Assembly: GCA_017614795.1 (NCBI GenBank)
Contig: JAGABD010000103.1
Span: 1-11,135 of the forward strand
Direction: 5' to 3'
DNA length: 11,135 bases
Source of the DNA: Bacteroidales bacterium
GTDB taxonomy: Bacteria > Bacteroidota > Bacteroidia > Bacteroidales > UBA932
Under the pieces are notes generated by a model. That model worked only from the letters and a program-made list of their open reading frames with translations. It was not told the DNA's origin and made no database searches. A program made the position numbers and the translations under genes. Shown in pieces: positions 1 to 7,803 of this stretch. The first letter of the stretch is position 1, and each line of letters starts with the position of its first letter.

Positions 1-587
1 AGGAGCGTCAGGTGACAATCGGCGACAACACCTACAAGCTGCCTGAACCGTTCCTGGTGATGGCTACCCAGAACCCCATCGAGCAGGAGGGAACCTACCC
101 TCTGCCCGAAGCCCAGGTGGACCGTTTCATGCTGAAAGTGGTGGTGGACTATCCCAAGAAGGACGAGGAGAAACTCATAATCCGCATGAACAACAGCGGA
201 GAGTTCCCCGAGCCTTCGCCCGTGGTCAAGCCCGAGGATATCGTGCGTGCCCGCGAGGTCGTGCGCGAAGTATATATGGATGAGAAGATAGAGCGCTACA
301 TCGTTGATATTGTCTACGCTACCCGCACCCCCGAAGAGTACGGCCTGGCCGGGCTCAAGGACCTCATCTCCTACGGCGCTTCCCCGCGTGCAAGCATCAG
401 CCTGAGCGCCGCCGCGAAGGCCTACGCCTTCATCAAGCGCCGCGGTTACGTCATTCCCGAGGACGTTCGCGCGGTCTGCCCCGAGGTGCTGCGCCACCGT
501 ATCGGCCTGACCTACGAAGCCGAAGCCGAGAACGTCACCACCGAGGACATCATCGAAAAGGTAATCAACGCCGTAATCGTACCATAA
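1..587 (+). CDS. moxR: MoxR-family AAA+ ATPase, C-terminal part (5' end outside window)
   Basis: The reading frame is open from base 3, so the GTG at 12 is an internal codon and not the start. About 194 residues are visible; MoxR proteins are usually about 330, so roughly the first 135, including Walker A and Walker B, lie upstream. Visible motifs are the sensor-1 stretch MATQNP (60-77), the MoxR signature GTYPLPEAQVDRF just after it (90-128) that carries the likely arginine finger, and the sensor-2 stretch GASPRAS (375-395) in the C-terminal lid. MoxR ATPases are cytoplasmic chaperone-like machines that act with VWA-domain proteins. Here it heads the Bat cluster, 16 nt before the DUF58 gene, which is the usual order in Bacteroidales. 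No truncation or frameshift is seen in the visible part. The family call is very secure. Confidence 0.95.
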   Translation, partial: ERQVTIGDNTYKLPEPFLVMATQNPIEQEGTYPLPEAQVDRFMLKVVVDYPKKDEEKLIIRMNNSGEFPEPSPVVKPEDIVRAREVVREVYMDEKIERYIVDIVYATRTPEEYGLAGLKDLISYGASPRASISLSAAAKAYAFIKRRGYVIPEDVRAVCPEVLRHRIGLTYEAEAENVTTEDIIEKVINAVIVP

Positions 588-603
588 GTCCTGTCATTGA
601 CCG

Positions 604-1485
604 ATGACCACCGAAGAACTACTCAAGAAAGTTCGTAAAATCGAAATCCGGACGAAGTCCCTGAGCCATCAGATCTTCGCCGGGGAATACCATTCCGCGT
701 TCAAAGGCCGCGGCATGGCGTTCAGCGAGGTGCGCGAATACCAGTACGGCGACGACGTGCGCAACATGGACTGGAACGTCACCGCACGTCTGCGCAGCCC
801 CTACGTGAAAGTGTTCGAGGAAGAACGCGAACTCACCGTGGTGCTGCTGGTGGACGTGAGCCGCAGCGGCCTCTTCGGAACGGCGGTGCGCAGCAAGCGC
901 GAACTTCTTACGGAGATAGCGGCGGTGCTTTCTTTCAGCGCAATACTCAACAACGACAAGGTCGGCGCCCTCTTCTTCAGCGACAGGGTGGAGAAGTTCA
1001 TCCCTCCTAAGAAGGGCAGGAGCCATCTGCTTCACATCATCCGCGAACTCATAGAGCTCGAGCCTCAGTCGGACGGAACGGACGTGGGCGCGGCGCTGCA
1101 GTTCCTTGCCGGCGCGATCAAGAAGAAGTGCACGGCATTCCTTCTCAGCGACCTGCTGGATGTCACTCCCGAAGGCCAGCCGGCCTACGAAGACGCCCTC
1201 AAGGTGGCGGCGGGCAGGCACGACCTCTCGGTGATCAAGATCCACGACCCTCGCGAAAGGGTGCTTCCCCCTGTTGGAATTATCAACGTGAAGGACAGCG
1301 AAACCGGACGCACGGCCTGGGTGAACACCGACAGCACCGCGGTCCGCAGGGCCTATGCCAAATGGTACAGCGACCTTGCGGCGGCCGAAAAGCGCATCTT
1401 CAACAAATACAACATCGACTCCGTGGACATCTCCACCGACGCCGACTATGTGAAAGGACTTCTTGAACTCTTCAACGGACGATGA
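604..1485 (+). CDS. DUF58 (VWA-like) protein of the Bat operon
   Basis: This encodes 293 residues with no signal peptide or membrane segment, so it is probably cytoplasmic or membrane-peripheral. The DUF58 signature is clear at residues 40-70 (FSEVREYQYGDD, then NMDWNVTARLRSPYVK and VFEEERE). It is followed by a VWA-like fold whose MIDAS-type metal site DVSRS has D84, S86 and S88, with T159/D160 and S182/D183 as later candidate ligands. DUF58 proteins almost always sit directly downstream of moxR and are thought to be partners or adaptors of the ATPase; the exact activity is unknown. The ATG at 604 follows the MoxR stop by 16 nt, with no strong Shine-Dalgarno, which is normal for Bacteroidota. 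The stop codon overlaps the next start (ATGA, 1482-1485), suggesting translational coupling. Confidence 0.93.
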   Translation: MTTEELLKKVRKIEIRTKSLSHQIFAGEYHSAFKGRGMAFSEVREYQYGDDVRNMDWNVTARLRSPYVKVFEEERELTVVLLVDVSRSGLFGTAVRSKRELLTEIAAVLSFSAILNNDKVGALFFSDRVEKFIPPKKGRSHLLHIIRELIELEPQSDGTDVGAALQFLAGAIKKKCTAFLLSDLLDVTPEGQPAYEDALKVAAGRHDLSVIKIHDPRERVLPPVGIINVKDSETGRTAWVNTDSTAVRRAYAKWYSDLAAAEKRIFNKYNIDSVDISTDADYVKGLLELFNGR

Positions 1486-2426
1486 AACTCGCTGCGATCA
1501 TACTTGCAACCCTGCTGGACATCGTGCCGATGGGAAAAGCCTTCCTGCAGCCGCTGCAGAAGCGCGACTCCATCGTCATAGCCGACCAGGTGGAATACTG
1601 CTTCGAGCTGGATGCGGCCGCGGCGGGCAAATCCCTCGCGCTTCCGACCTGGGAAAAGCTCTCCGGCGACACCCTCGCGGTGGTTCGCGACTGGAAGCTC
1701 GACACGCTCAAGGCGGGCAAGAAGGCTCCGGCCAGGTACCGCGGCAGCGTGGTGATTGCACCGTTCGAGGAGGGCACCTACAATCTTCCCGACGTGTATG
1801 TGCTCCGCAGCGACGGCAAGACGATAGACACGCTCAAGTTCGACGCCTGCACCCTCGAGGTAAAGGACGTGCTGGCGGACACGACTGGCTTCAAGGTGCG
1901 CGACATAAAGGCGCAGATGCGCTATCCCGTCACCTTCAGGGAGGCGCTGCCCTACATCCTCGGAGGACTTCTGGCGGCTGGTGTCATCGCCCTCGGCGTT
2001 CTCCTTATAATAAGATACCGCAGGCGCAAGGCGGGGCTTCTCGCTCCGAAGGATCCTCCGCACATCGTGGCGCTCCGCGAACTCGACCGCTACCGCAGCG
2101 ACAAATACTGGGCGCCCGAAAAGCAGAAGGCCTTCTATTCCGGGGTTACCGACACCCTCAAGGCCTACATCGACGCCCGTTTCGGGGTGGACGCCCCCGA
2201 GATGACCACCGCCGAACTCTTCGCGGCCCTAGCCGATATCCGGGACATTTCGCCCGAACTCAAGGCGGACCTGCAGGAGATGTTCGAGCGCGCGGATTTC
2301 GTGAAATTCGCAAAATACATCGCGCCGGACGGCGACAACGCAAAGGTTCTGCCGCTGTCGGTGCGCTTCGTTACAGATACTTACCAGGCGACGCTTGAGG
2401 AGGAGCGCAAGGACGATGCAGTTTGA
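1482..2426 (+). CDS. Bat-operon single-pass membrane protein (DUF4381/BatD-tail-like)
   Basis: This encodes 314 residues. A hydrophobic N-terminus (1-20, ending near GKA) looks like a signal peptide. Residues 30-150 would form a periplasmic beta-rich domain (a stretch such as FEEGTYNLPDVYV resembles the BatD/DUF4381 immunoglobulin-like part). One transmembrane helix spans about 157-178, followed by a basic RYRRRK stop-transfer. The cytoplasmic C-terminal domain (about 190-300) resembles the tail of BatD downstream: AFY, a helix ending near YIDARFG, then MTTAEL and ADFVKFAKYI. A gene of this type commonly sits between DUF58 and batA in Bacteroidales. Its function is not known; a membrane anchor between MoxR/DUF58 and the periplasmic Bat proteins is inference. 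The start is fixed by the ATGA overlap with DUF58; the end overlaps batA by 11 nt. Confidence 0.82.
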   Translation: MKLAAIILATLLDIVPMGKAFLQPLQKRDSIVIADQVEYCFELDAAAAGKSLALPTWEKLSGDTLAVVRDWKLDTLKAGKKAPARYRGSVVIAPFEEGTYNLPDVYVLRSDGKTIDTLKFDACTLEVKDVLADTTGFKVRDIKAQMRYPVTFREALPYILGGLLAAGVIALGVLLIIRYRRRKAGLLAPKDPPHIVALRELDRYRSDKYWAPEKQKAFYSGVTDTLKAYIDARFGVDAPEMTTAELFAALADIRDISPELKADLQEMFERADFVKFAKYIAPDGDNAKVLPLSVRFVTDTYQATLEEERKDDAV

Positions 2427-3393
2427 GTACCCGATGCTTCTCTGGCTGCTGGCGATTCCGGCGCTGCTGCTTCTGCACCACATCCTGCAGGAGCTCAGGG
2501 GCCGCAACCCCCATATGCGCGTTTCGGGCCTGCCCGCCTGGAAGCCTTCGCCCGTGATCGCGGCGCTGCATCATCTGCCCGCGCTGCTTCGCGTGGCGGC
2601 TCTCGCCCTCATCGTAATCGCAATCGCACGCCCGCGCTCGTCCACTGAAATTGAAAAGGTCGACACGGAGGGCATCGACATAGTGTTCGCGATGGACGTT
2701 TCGACCAGCATGCTCGCCCGCGACTTCACGCCCGACCGCATCAGCGCCGCCAAGGACATTGCGATAGAATTCATCGCCGAAAGGCCTTCGGACCGTATGG
2801 GAATAGTGGTTTTCGCGGGGGAGAGCTACACGCAGTGCCCCCTCACTTCCGACCGCGCGGCGCTCATCAACATGATGAAGGAAGTGCAGACGGACCTCAT
2901 CGAGGACGGTACGGCGATAGGCAACGGCCTTGCGACCGCGGTGGCGCGAATGAAGGATTCCGACGCCAAGAGCCGCGTGGTGATACTGCTTACCGACGGC
3001 GTGAACAACCTCGGCGAGATATCGCCCGAAACGGCCGCCGAGATAGCCAAGACCTTCGGGGTGAGAGTGTATACCATAGGCGTCGGAGCGAACGGCGAGG
3101 CGCCCTACCCGGTAATGACGCCCTGGGGAGTGGAGATGCGCAAGGTGCCCGTCGAGATAGACGAGGACCTGCTCAAGAAGATAGCCGACGGCACGGGAGG
3201 ACGCTACTTCCGCGCCACCGACAATACCAAGCTTTCCGAGATCTACGCGGAAATCAACAAGATGGAGAAGGTGCGCACCACGGTGGACAGCTTCCCGGTG
3301 TACAAGGAACTTTTCGGACGCTTCGGGCTGGCGGCGCTGATTTGCCTGCTGCTCGAACTTGCACTGCGTCTGTTTATAAGGAGGATGCCGTAA
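2416..3393 (+). CDS. batA: BatA, VWA-domain membrane protein
   Basis: From ATG 2416 this is 325 residues. I prefer this start to the in-frame TTG at 2395 because the protein then begins MQFEYPMLLWLL, the usual BatA start. An N-terminal membrane helix (6-24), a second (55-72, followed by ARPRSS), a VWA domain (about 88-280) and a C-terminal helix (302-320) match the family layout. The MIDAS metal site is intact: D94-x-S96-x-S98, T166 in DGTAIGNG and D194 in LLTDGVNN. The VWA domain should bind a divalent cation and protein ligands; on the known family topology it faces the periplasm, but that is inferred. BatA and BatB are paralogues encoded in tandem. The gene overlaps the upstream frame by 11 nt and lies 1 nt before batB. 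Confidence 0.95.
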   Translation: MQFEYPMLLWLLAIPALLLLHHILQELRGRNPHMRVSGLPAWKPSPVIAALHHLPALLRVAALALIVIAIARPRSSTEIEKVDTEGIDIVFAMDVSTSMLARDFTPDRISAAKDIAIEFIAERPSDRMGIVVFAGESYTQCPLTSDRAALINMMKEVQTDLIEDGTAIGNGLATAVARMKDSDAKSRVVILLTDGVNNLGEISPETAAEIAKTFGVRVYTIGVGANGEAPYPVMTPWGVEMRKVPVEIDEDLLKKIADGTGGRYFRATDNTKLSEIYAEINKMEKVRTTVDSFPVYKELFGRFGLAALICLLLELALRLFIRRMP

Positions 3394-3394
3394 G

Positions 3395-4396
3395 ATGCTG
3401 ATATTCGCTAACATAGACTATCTCGTCCTGCTGTATCTGGTACCCTTGATACCGCTGCTTTACGGCCTTATGCGGCACCTTCGCCGAAAGCGGATGAGGG
3501 AGTTCGGTGACGAAGCGCTGGTGCGCGAACTTATGCCGTCGTGGTCGCGTTCCAAGGGCTGGGTGAGGCTGGTGCTCTTCGACCTGGCGCTGTTCTTCTT
3601 CGCCATCGGAATGGCAAGGCCCCAGATAGGAGCGAAGCTCAGCGAGAAGGAAACCAAGGGCGCGGAGATAATAATCTGCCTGGACGTCTCCAACTCGATG
3701 CTGGCGCAGGATTATTCCCCCAACCGCCTTGAAAGGGCCAAACTCGCGATAGCGAGGATAGTGGACAAGCTCCAGGGCGACCGCATAGGGCTGGTGATAT
3801 TCGCCGGCACTTCCTTCGTGCAGCTGCCCGTCACCACCGACTACATCTCCGCGAAGATGTTCCTTTCGTCCATCAACACGGGCTCGGTACCGGTGCAGGG
3901 AACAGCGATAGGCGACGCCATTCTCACCGCCGCGCGCAGTTTCAGCATCCAGAGCGAAAAGAGCCGCGCGATAATAGTGATAACCGACGGCGAGAACCAC
4001 GAAGACGATGCCGTGGCGGCGGCCAAACAGGCCTCCGATGCGGGCATCCGCGTGTATACCGTGGGCGTGGGTTCCGCGCAGGGCCAGCCGATTCCCGTGG
4101 ACGGCGAACTGCTCAAGGACAAGGACGGCGGAATCGTGGTGACCAGGCTCGACGAGAAGATGCTGCGGGACGTCGCGCAGGCGGGCGGCGGGGCATACGT
4201 GCACGCCGGCAACGAGGAATTCGGACTCAACCCCATCATCGACGACCTTCGCAGGCTCGAGGCCGAGAAGTTCAAGTCGGTGGTGTTCGAGGAATACGAC
4301 GAGCAGTATATGTATTTCTTCGCCATAGCCCTCGCGCTGCTGGCGATAGAACCGCTGATCGGAGCCAGGCGCTCGAAAAGGAGACTCTTCGAATGA
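3395..4396 (+). CDS. batB: BatB, VWA-domain membrane protein
   Basis: This encodes 333 residues. The layout copies BatA: helix 8-26, basic RHLRRKRMR loop, helix 57-73 followed by ARPQIG, VWA domain about 90-285, and C-terminal helix 306-323 with a basic tail. The MIDAS residues are all present: D97-x-S99-x-S101 in LDVSNSML, T170 in QGTAIGDA and D198 in ITDGENH. The RPQIG and DVSNSMLAQDYSPNRLERAK motifs are typical of BatB. It is expected to pair with BatA and with the TPR protein BatC. An AGGAGG at 3379-3384 lies 10 nt before the ATG at 3395 and may help initiation, although it also lies in batA coding sequence and this phylum rarely depends on such sites. Isoleucine is often encoded by ATA here. 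The stop overlaps the batC start (ATGA, 4393-4396). Confidence 0.96.
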   Translation: MLIFANIDYLVLLYLVPLIPLLYGLMRHLRRKRMREFGDEALVRELMPSWSRSKGWVRLVLFDLALFFFAIGMARPQIGAKLSEKETKGAEIIICLDVSNSMLAQDYSPNRLERAKLAIARIVDKLQGDRIGLVIFAGTSFVQLPVTTDYISAKMFLSSINTGSVPVQGTAIGDAILTAARSFSIQSEKSRAIIVITDGENHEDDAVAAAKQASDAGIRVYTVGVGSAQGQPIPVDGELLKDKDGGIVVTRLDEKMLRDVAQAGGGAYVHAGNEEFGLNPIIDDLRRLEAEKFKSVVFEEYDEQYMYFFAIALALLAIEPLIGARRSKRRLFE

Positions 4397-5118
4397 GAAA
4401 GATACTGTGCATACTGATGGCTCTTCTGATGGCTGCCCAGGCGTTCGCCCAGGCCGACAGGCACGAGGTGCGCGCGGGCAACCGCAAGTTCCGCAAGGGG
4501 TCCTACAAGGAGGCCGAAATAGACTACCGCAAGGCCCTTCTGAAGGATTCGCTGTCGCTGGCGGGCAACTACAACCTCGCGGGCGACCTCTACCGGATGG
4601 AGCGCTACGACGAGGCCGGCAAGGCCCTCGAAACCATAAAGGAGATTGCTTCGGAGTCGGAGAACGCCGCCGATTACTGGTACAACAAGGGAGCCGCAGA
4701 GCTGCAGAAGAAGAACTGGTCCGAGGCGAAGAAGTCTTTCCGCGAAAGCCTGCTGCTGCGTCCCGACGATATGGACGCGAAGGAGAACTATTCCTACGCA
4801 AAGAAGAAGGAAGAGGAGCAGCAACAGCAGCAGAACCAGGATCAGGACCAAAACAACCAAAACAAGGACCAGCAGAATCAGGACAATCAGCAGGACCGGA
4901 ACAAGGACCAACAGCAGAACCAAGACCAAAATCAGGATAAGCAGGACCAGCAGCAACAGCCCCAACAACAGCCTCAGCAGGACAAACAGGAGCTTTCGGC
5001 CCAGCAGGCCCAGCAGATGCTGAAGGCGGTGCAGGCCAAGGAGAAGGAAACTCAGGACAAGGTGAACGAGAAGAAGGCGGCCCTGCTCGAATCGCGCAAG
5101 AAAGACAAGAACTGGTAA
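4393..5118 (+). CDS. batC: BatC, periplasmic TPR protein with Q/N/D-rich tail
   Basis: This encodes 241 residues. A signal peptide (1-20, ending AQAFAQ) directs it to the periplasm. Three TPR units follow at about 23-56, 57-90 and 94-127; the last (YWYNKGAAELQKKNWSEAKK) is the clearest. Residues 141-199 form a charged, polar low-complexity stretch built almost only of Q, N, D, K and E. A conserved BatC-like end follows (LSAQQAQQMLKAVQAKEKET, 201-220, then a basic tail). TPRs bind other proteins, so BatC probably scaffolds BatA/BatB or BatD. It overlaps batB by 4 nt and ends 1 nt before the BatD frame, placing it firmly in the operon. The family call rests on the TPRs, the C-terminal motif and the position. 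Confidence 0.93.
   Translation: MRKILCILMALLMAAQAFAQADRHEVRAGNRKFRKGSYKEAEIDYRKALLKDSLSLAGNYNLAGDLYRMERYDEAGKALETIKEIASESENAADYWYNKGAAELQKKNWSEAKKSFRESLLLRPDDMDAKENYSYAKKKEEEQQQQQNQDQDQNNQNKDQQNQDNQQDRNKDQQQNQDQNQDKQDQQQQPQQQPQQDKQELSAQQAQQMLKAVQAKEKETQDKVNEKKAALLESRKKDKNW
4813..4989 (+). repeat. Low-complexity CAG/CAA/AAC/GAC tract inside batC
   Basis: About 59 codons (BatC residues 141-199) encode almost only Q, N, D, K, E, R and P, with runs such as QQQQQ and alternating NQDQ. CAG/CAA, AAC/AAT, GAC/GAT and AAG/AAA are mixed, so this is an irregular repeat and not a pure triplet array. It may vary in length between strains by slippage or recombination. Confidence 0.85.
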
Positions 5119-5119
5119 G

Positions 5120-7711
5120 ATGAAAAGACTACTCGCCATACTCGCGGCGGCCATAGCGCCGGCGATGCTTGCAGCCCAGACGATCAAGGTGCAGGCGCCC
5201 AACCTCGTGGCCTCCGACGAACAGTTCAACCTCTCATTCACCGTGGAGGGCGAAAACTCCCCGTCCGACTTCCAGTGGAGCCCGGGCGACGATTTCCAGC
5301 TCGTGTGGGGCCCGCAGAAGAGCTCCTCCACATCGATCAACATGGTCAACGGCAAGGTAAGCAAGTCCGCGCAGACTACTTACACCTACGTGCTTATGCC
5401 CAAAAAGACGGGTTCGTTCATCCTTCCCGCAGCGGTGGCGACGGTAAAGGGACGCCAGGTACGCTCATCCCAGCCCCGTATCGAGGTTGCGTCTTCGGGG
5501 CAAAGCTCCCAGAGCGGAGGGCAGGCGCAGGCACCCGACGCGGCCAGGCCCCAGAGCGGCGCGTCTCCGTCCGAGGACATCTTCATGCGCCTTACGGTCA
5601 GCAAGACCTCAGCGGTGGTGGGGGAGAGCATCAACGCTGTGCTCAAACTCTACCAGCGGGTGAACATAGCGGGCTTCGAAGATGCCAAATTCCCGGGCTT
5701 CAACGGCTTCTGGAGCACTGTCACCCAGAGCCCTTCCAACATAGAGTTCCGCCGCGAAAGTCTCGGCGGAGAAATCTACAACACCGCCGTGCTCCGCGCC
5801 TGGACGCTGATTCCGCAGAAGCAGGGCGATATGGTCATAGAGCCCGCCGAACTGGTGTGCCTCGTGAACGTGCGCAAGCCTTCGGGCTCGTCGGGCAGCA
5901 TCTTCGACAGCTTCTTCCAGGACAACTACAGCACGGTGCGCAAGCGCGTCTCCACCAAACCCCTGACGATCCGGGTGAAGGCTCTTCCCGCAGGGGCTCC
6001 GGCCTCTTTCGGAGGGGGAGTGGGCAGCTTCAAGATGAGCGCTTCGCTCAGCAAGGACTCGCTCTCGACCCACGACGCGGCTTCGCTCAAGGTCACCATC
6101 ACCGGCACCGGCAACATCTCGCTCCTGGAGGCCCCCAAGATTTCCTTCCCGCCCGATTTCGAGCTCTACGACATAAAGACCTCGGACGCTTCGGGCAGCA
6201 AGACCTTCGAATATCCCTTCATCCCCCGCAGCGGCGGCGACTTCGTCATAGGGCCGGTGGAATACAGCTTCTACAATGCCTCCACGGGCAGATATGAGAC
6301 TCTCCGCTCGGAACCCCTGCCCATCAAGGTGAGCCGTTCCGGCTCGGCTCCGGCGGCCGACGGCAGCGCTCCCGGAGTCATCTCCGCAGTTGCACGGCGC
6401 GACGTCCGCGATCTCGGCAGCGACATCCGTTACATCAAGACCGCGCTGCCTTCGCTGGCGGCCCCCGGAGCGTTCTTCTTCGGTTCGGGCGCCTTCTGGG
6501 GCATAGCGCTCCTGCTGGTGCTCGCGGCGGTGGCGTTCTACCTGGTTGCGAGGGTGCGCGCCGGACTCAGGGCCGATGTGGCCGGAACCCGCGGAAGGGC
6601 GGCGGTCAAGGTGGCGAAAAAGCGTCTTGCCTATGCCGACATGTTCCTGAAGAAGGACCTCTACGGAGCGTTCTACGAAGAATTGCACAAGGCCCTCGCG
6701 GGCTTCGTCGCCGACAAGCTCAATATGGTAATTGCGGATATGAGCCGCGAGAACATTGTGGAACGCCTGTCGGAGAGCGGAGTGCCGGATGACGTGGTCG
6801 CGGAATACTGCGCCCTGTTGGACGCGTGCGACTACGCCCGCTACGCCCCTTCGGCCGGGCACGAGGCTATGAATACCCATTACGAACAGGCCGTGGAGGT
6901 CATTTCAGCTATGGTTTCGAGTATGAAGAAAGCAGGTCGCGGCGCAACCGGAGCGGCGCTCGCGATAGTCCTGATGCTGGCGCTGCCGACGCTTTCCCGC
7001 GCGGCGGAATCCTACCCCGATTCGCTTTGGAACGCCGGCGTGGCTTCCTATGCCGAAGGGCGCTGGAGCGATGCCTCGGCGCAGTGGAACTCGCTCGCTT
7101 CGCTCGGTCTGGCATCTCCCGAACTCTATTGCAACCTTGGAGATGCGGCATTCAAGGACGGCGACGTTCCCCGCGCGATCCTGTGGTACGAGCGCTGCCT
7201 CAAGCTCGATCCTTCGTACGAAGACGCGCGCTACAACCTGGAACTGGCCTCGGGGCTGGTGCAGGACAAGATAGACGTGGTGCCCGAGTTCTTCCTCGTG
7301 AGCTGGGTGCGCAGGCTCTGCTGGCTTCTGCCTTCGGACGCCTGGGCGGCTGCCGCTCTTGTGCTTCTGGCTCTGATGCTCGCGGCGCTGCTGGCGTTCC
7401 TGCTCGCAGGCGGTACGGGGTGGAGAAAGACCGGTTTCTTCTCGGCCCTGGCGCTGCTGGTGCTGCTGGGGTTCGCGGTTTCCTTCGCGGCGTGGCAGAA
7501 GGCCGACTTCGGCAAGGCCGACGCGGCCATAGTGATGAAGGCGGTGGTGCCCGTAAAGAGCTCTCCTTCAGGCTCCGACGGCAAGGATCTGTTCATTCTG
7601 CACGAGGGTACGAAAGTGAAGATTCTGGACTCCGTGGGCGAGTGGCTGAACGTGTCGCTGAGCGACGGAAGACAGGGCTGGATGCCCGCCAATACGGTGG
7701 AAATCATCTGA
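5120..7711 (+). CDS. batD/batE: BatD-BatE fusion protein
   Basis: One uninterrupted frame of 863 residues. The BatD part has a signal peptide (1-19, AMLAAQ), a periplasmic beta-sandwich region (20-445), a membrane helix (about 451-477) and a cytoplasmic helical domain (480-596) that ends DYARYAPSAGHEAMN. The BatE part begins near residue 598: a former signal-peptide-like helix (606-628, ending LSRAAE), TPRs (631-710, clearest at ELYCNLGDAAFKDGDVPRAI), two helices (741-765 and 770-792) and a C-terminal SH3-like domain (about 803-863, with GEWLNVSLSDGRQGWMPANT). In B. fragilis, BatD and BatE are separate proteins of about 600 and 250 residues, so this length equals the sum. The topology stays consistent: periplasm, cytoplasm, periplasmic TPR, short cytoplasmic loop, periplasmic SH3. 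In-frame ATGs at 6911 and 6923 could still start BatE alone. A one-base sequencing error joining two overlapping genes is the alternative. It is the last gene of the operon. Confidence 0.9.
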   Translation: MKRLLAILAAAIAPAMLAAQTIKVQAPNLVASDEQFNLSFTVEGENSPSDFQWSPGDDFQLVWGPQKSSSTSINMVNGKVSKSAQTTYTYVLMPKKTGSFILPAAVATVKGRQVRSSQPRIEVASSGQSSQSGGQAQAPDAARPQSGASPSEDIFMRLTVSKTSAVVGESINAVLKLYQRVNIAGFEDAKFPGFNGFWSTVTQSPSNIEFRRESLGGEIYNTAVLRAWTLIPQKQGDMVIEPAELVCLVNVRKPSGSSGSIFDSFFQDNYSTVRKRVSTKPLTIRVKALPAGAPASFGGGVGSFKMSASLSKDSLSTHDAASLKVTITGTGNISLLEAPKISFPPDFELYDIKTSDASGSKTFEYPFIPRSGGDFVIGPVEYSFYNASTGRYETLRSEPLPIKVSRSGSAPAADGSAPGVISAVARRDVRDLGSDIRYIKTALPSLAAPGAFFFGSGAFWGIALLLVLAAVAFYLVARVRAGLRADVAGTRGRAAVKVAKKRLAYADMFLKKDLYGAFYEELHKALAGFVADKLNMVIADMSRENIVERLSESGVPDDVVAEYCALLDACDYARYAPSAGHEAMNTHYEQAVEVISAMVSSMKKAGRGATGAALAIVLMLALPTLSRAAESYPDSLWNAGVASYAEGRWSDASAQWNSLASLGLASPELYCNLGDAAFKDGDVPRAILWYERCLKLDPSYEDARYNLELASGLVQDKIDVVPEFFLVSWVRRLCWLLPSDAWAAAALVLLALMLAALLAFLLAGGTGWRKTGFFSALALLVLLGFAVSFAAWQKADFGKADAAIVMKAVVPVKSSPSGSDGKDLFILHEGTKVKILDSVGEWLNVSLSDGRQGWMPANTVEII

Positions 7712-7735
7712 AAAAAGCGTCTTTTGCCGCGAAAG

Positions 7736-7767
7736 TTTGTTTATTTATGAAATAAATAGTACCTTTG
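7736..7767 (+). promoter_or_regulatory. Bacteroidota sigma-ABfr-type promoter of the OmpA-family gene
   Basis: A TTTG at 7736-7739 (-33 element) and TACCTTTG at 7760-7767 (-7 element, consensus TAnnTTTG) are 20 nt apart, which fits the phylum-specific consensus. Transcription would start some 5-7 nt downstream and give a leader of about 30 nt that is AT-rich just before the ATG at 7804, as is common for highly expressed genes in this phylum. It sits in the only sizeable gap after the bat operon. Confidence 0.75.
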
Positions 7768-7803
7768 GGGCTCGTTGAAACTTATTTTATTTTTAACAAT
7801 ACA

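Noticed and set aside
2395..2415. TTG start for batA giving seven extra residues
   Set aside because: The ATG at 2416 gives the usual BatA N-terminus and a small overlap; TTG would add a basic stretch not typical for the family.
3379..3384. AGGAGG as a decisive ribosome binding site for batB
   Set aside because: It is correctly placed, but it is also batA coding sequence, and Bacteroidota rarely rely on Shine-Dalgarno pairing, so it is only noted under batB.
3374..5364. Long minus-strand open frames (about 475 and 507 codons) opposite batB/batC
   Set aside because: They are antisense to well-recognised genes; the Leu/Val-rich run is merely the complement of the Q-rich tract of batC, and no family pattern is seen.
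5609..6880. 423-codon minus-strand frame opposite BatD, and 9072-10346 opposite the lipoprotein
   Set aside because: Long stop-free antisense frames are expected in GC-rich coding DNA; the sense frames carry signal peptides and domain motifs, the antisense ones do not.
7713..7726. Small AAAAG/CTTTT hairpin after the BatD-BatE stop as an operon terminator
   Set aside because: The stem is only five weak pairs with a 3-nt loop; it is too unstable to call, so the bat operon end is left without a terminator.
7765..7803. TTG start for the OmpA-family gene
   Set aside because: It lies within the promoter -7 element, and the ATG at 7804 begins a textbook signal peptide.
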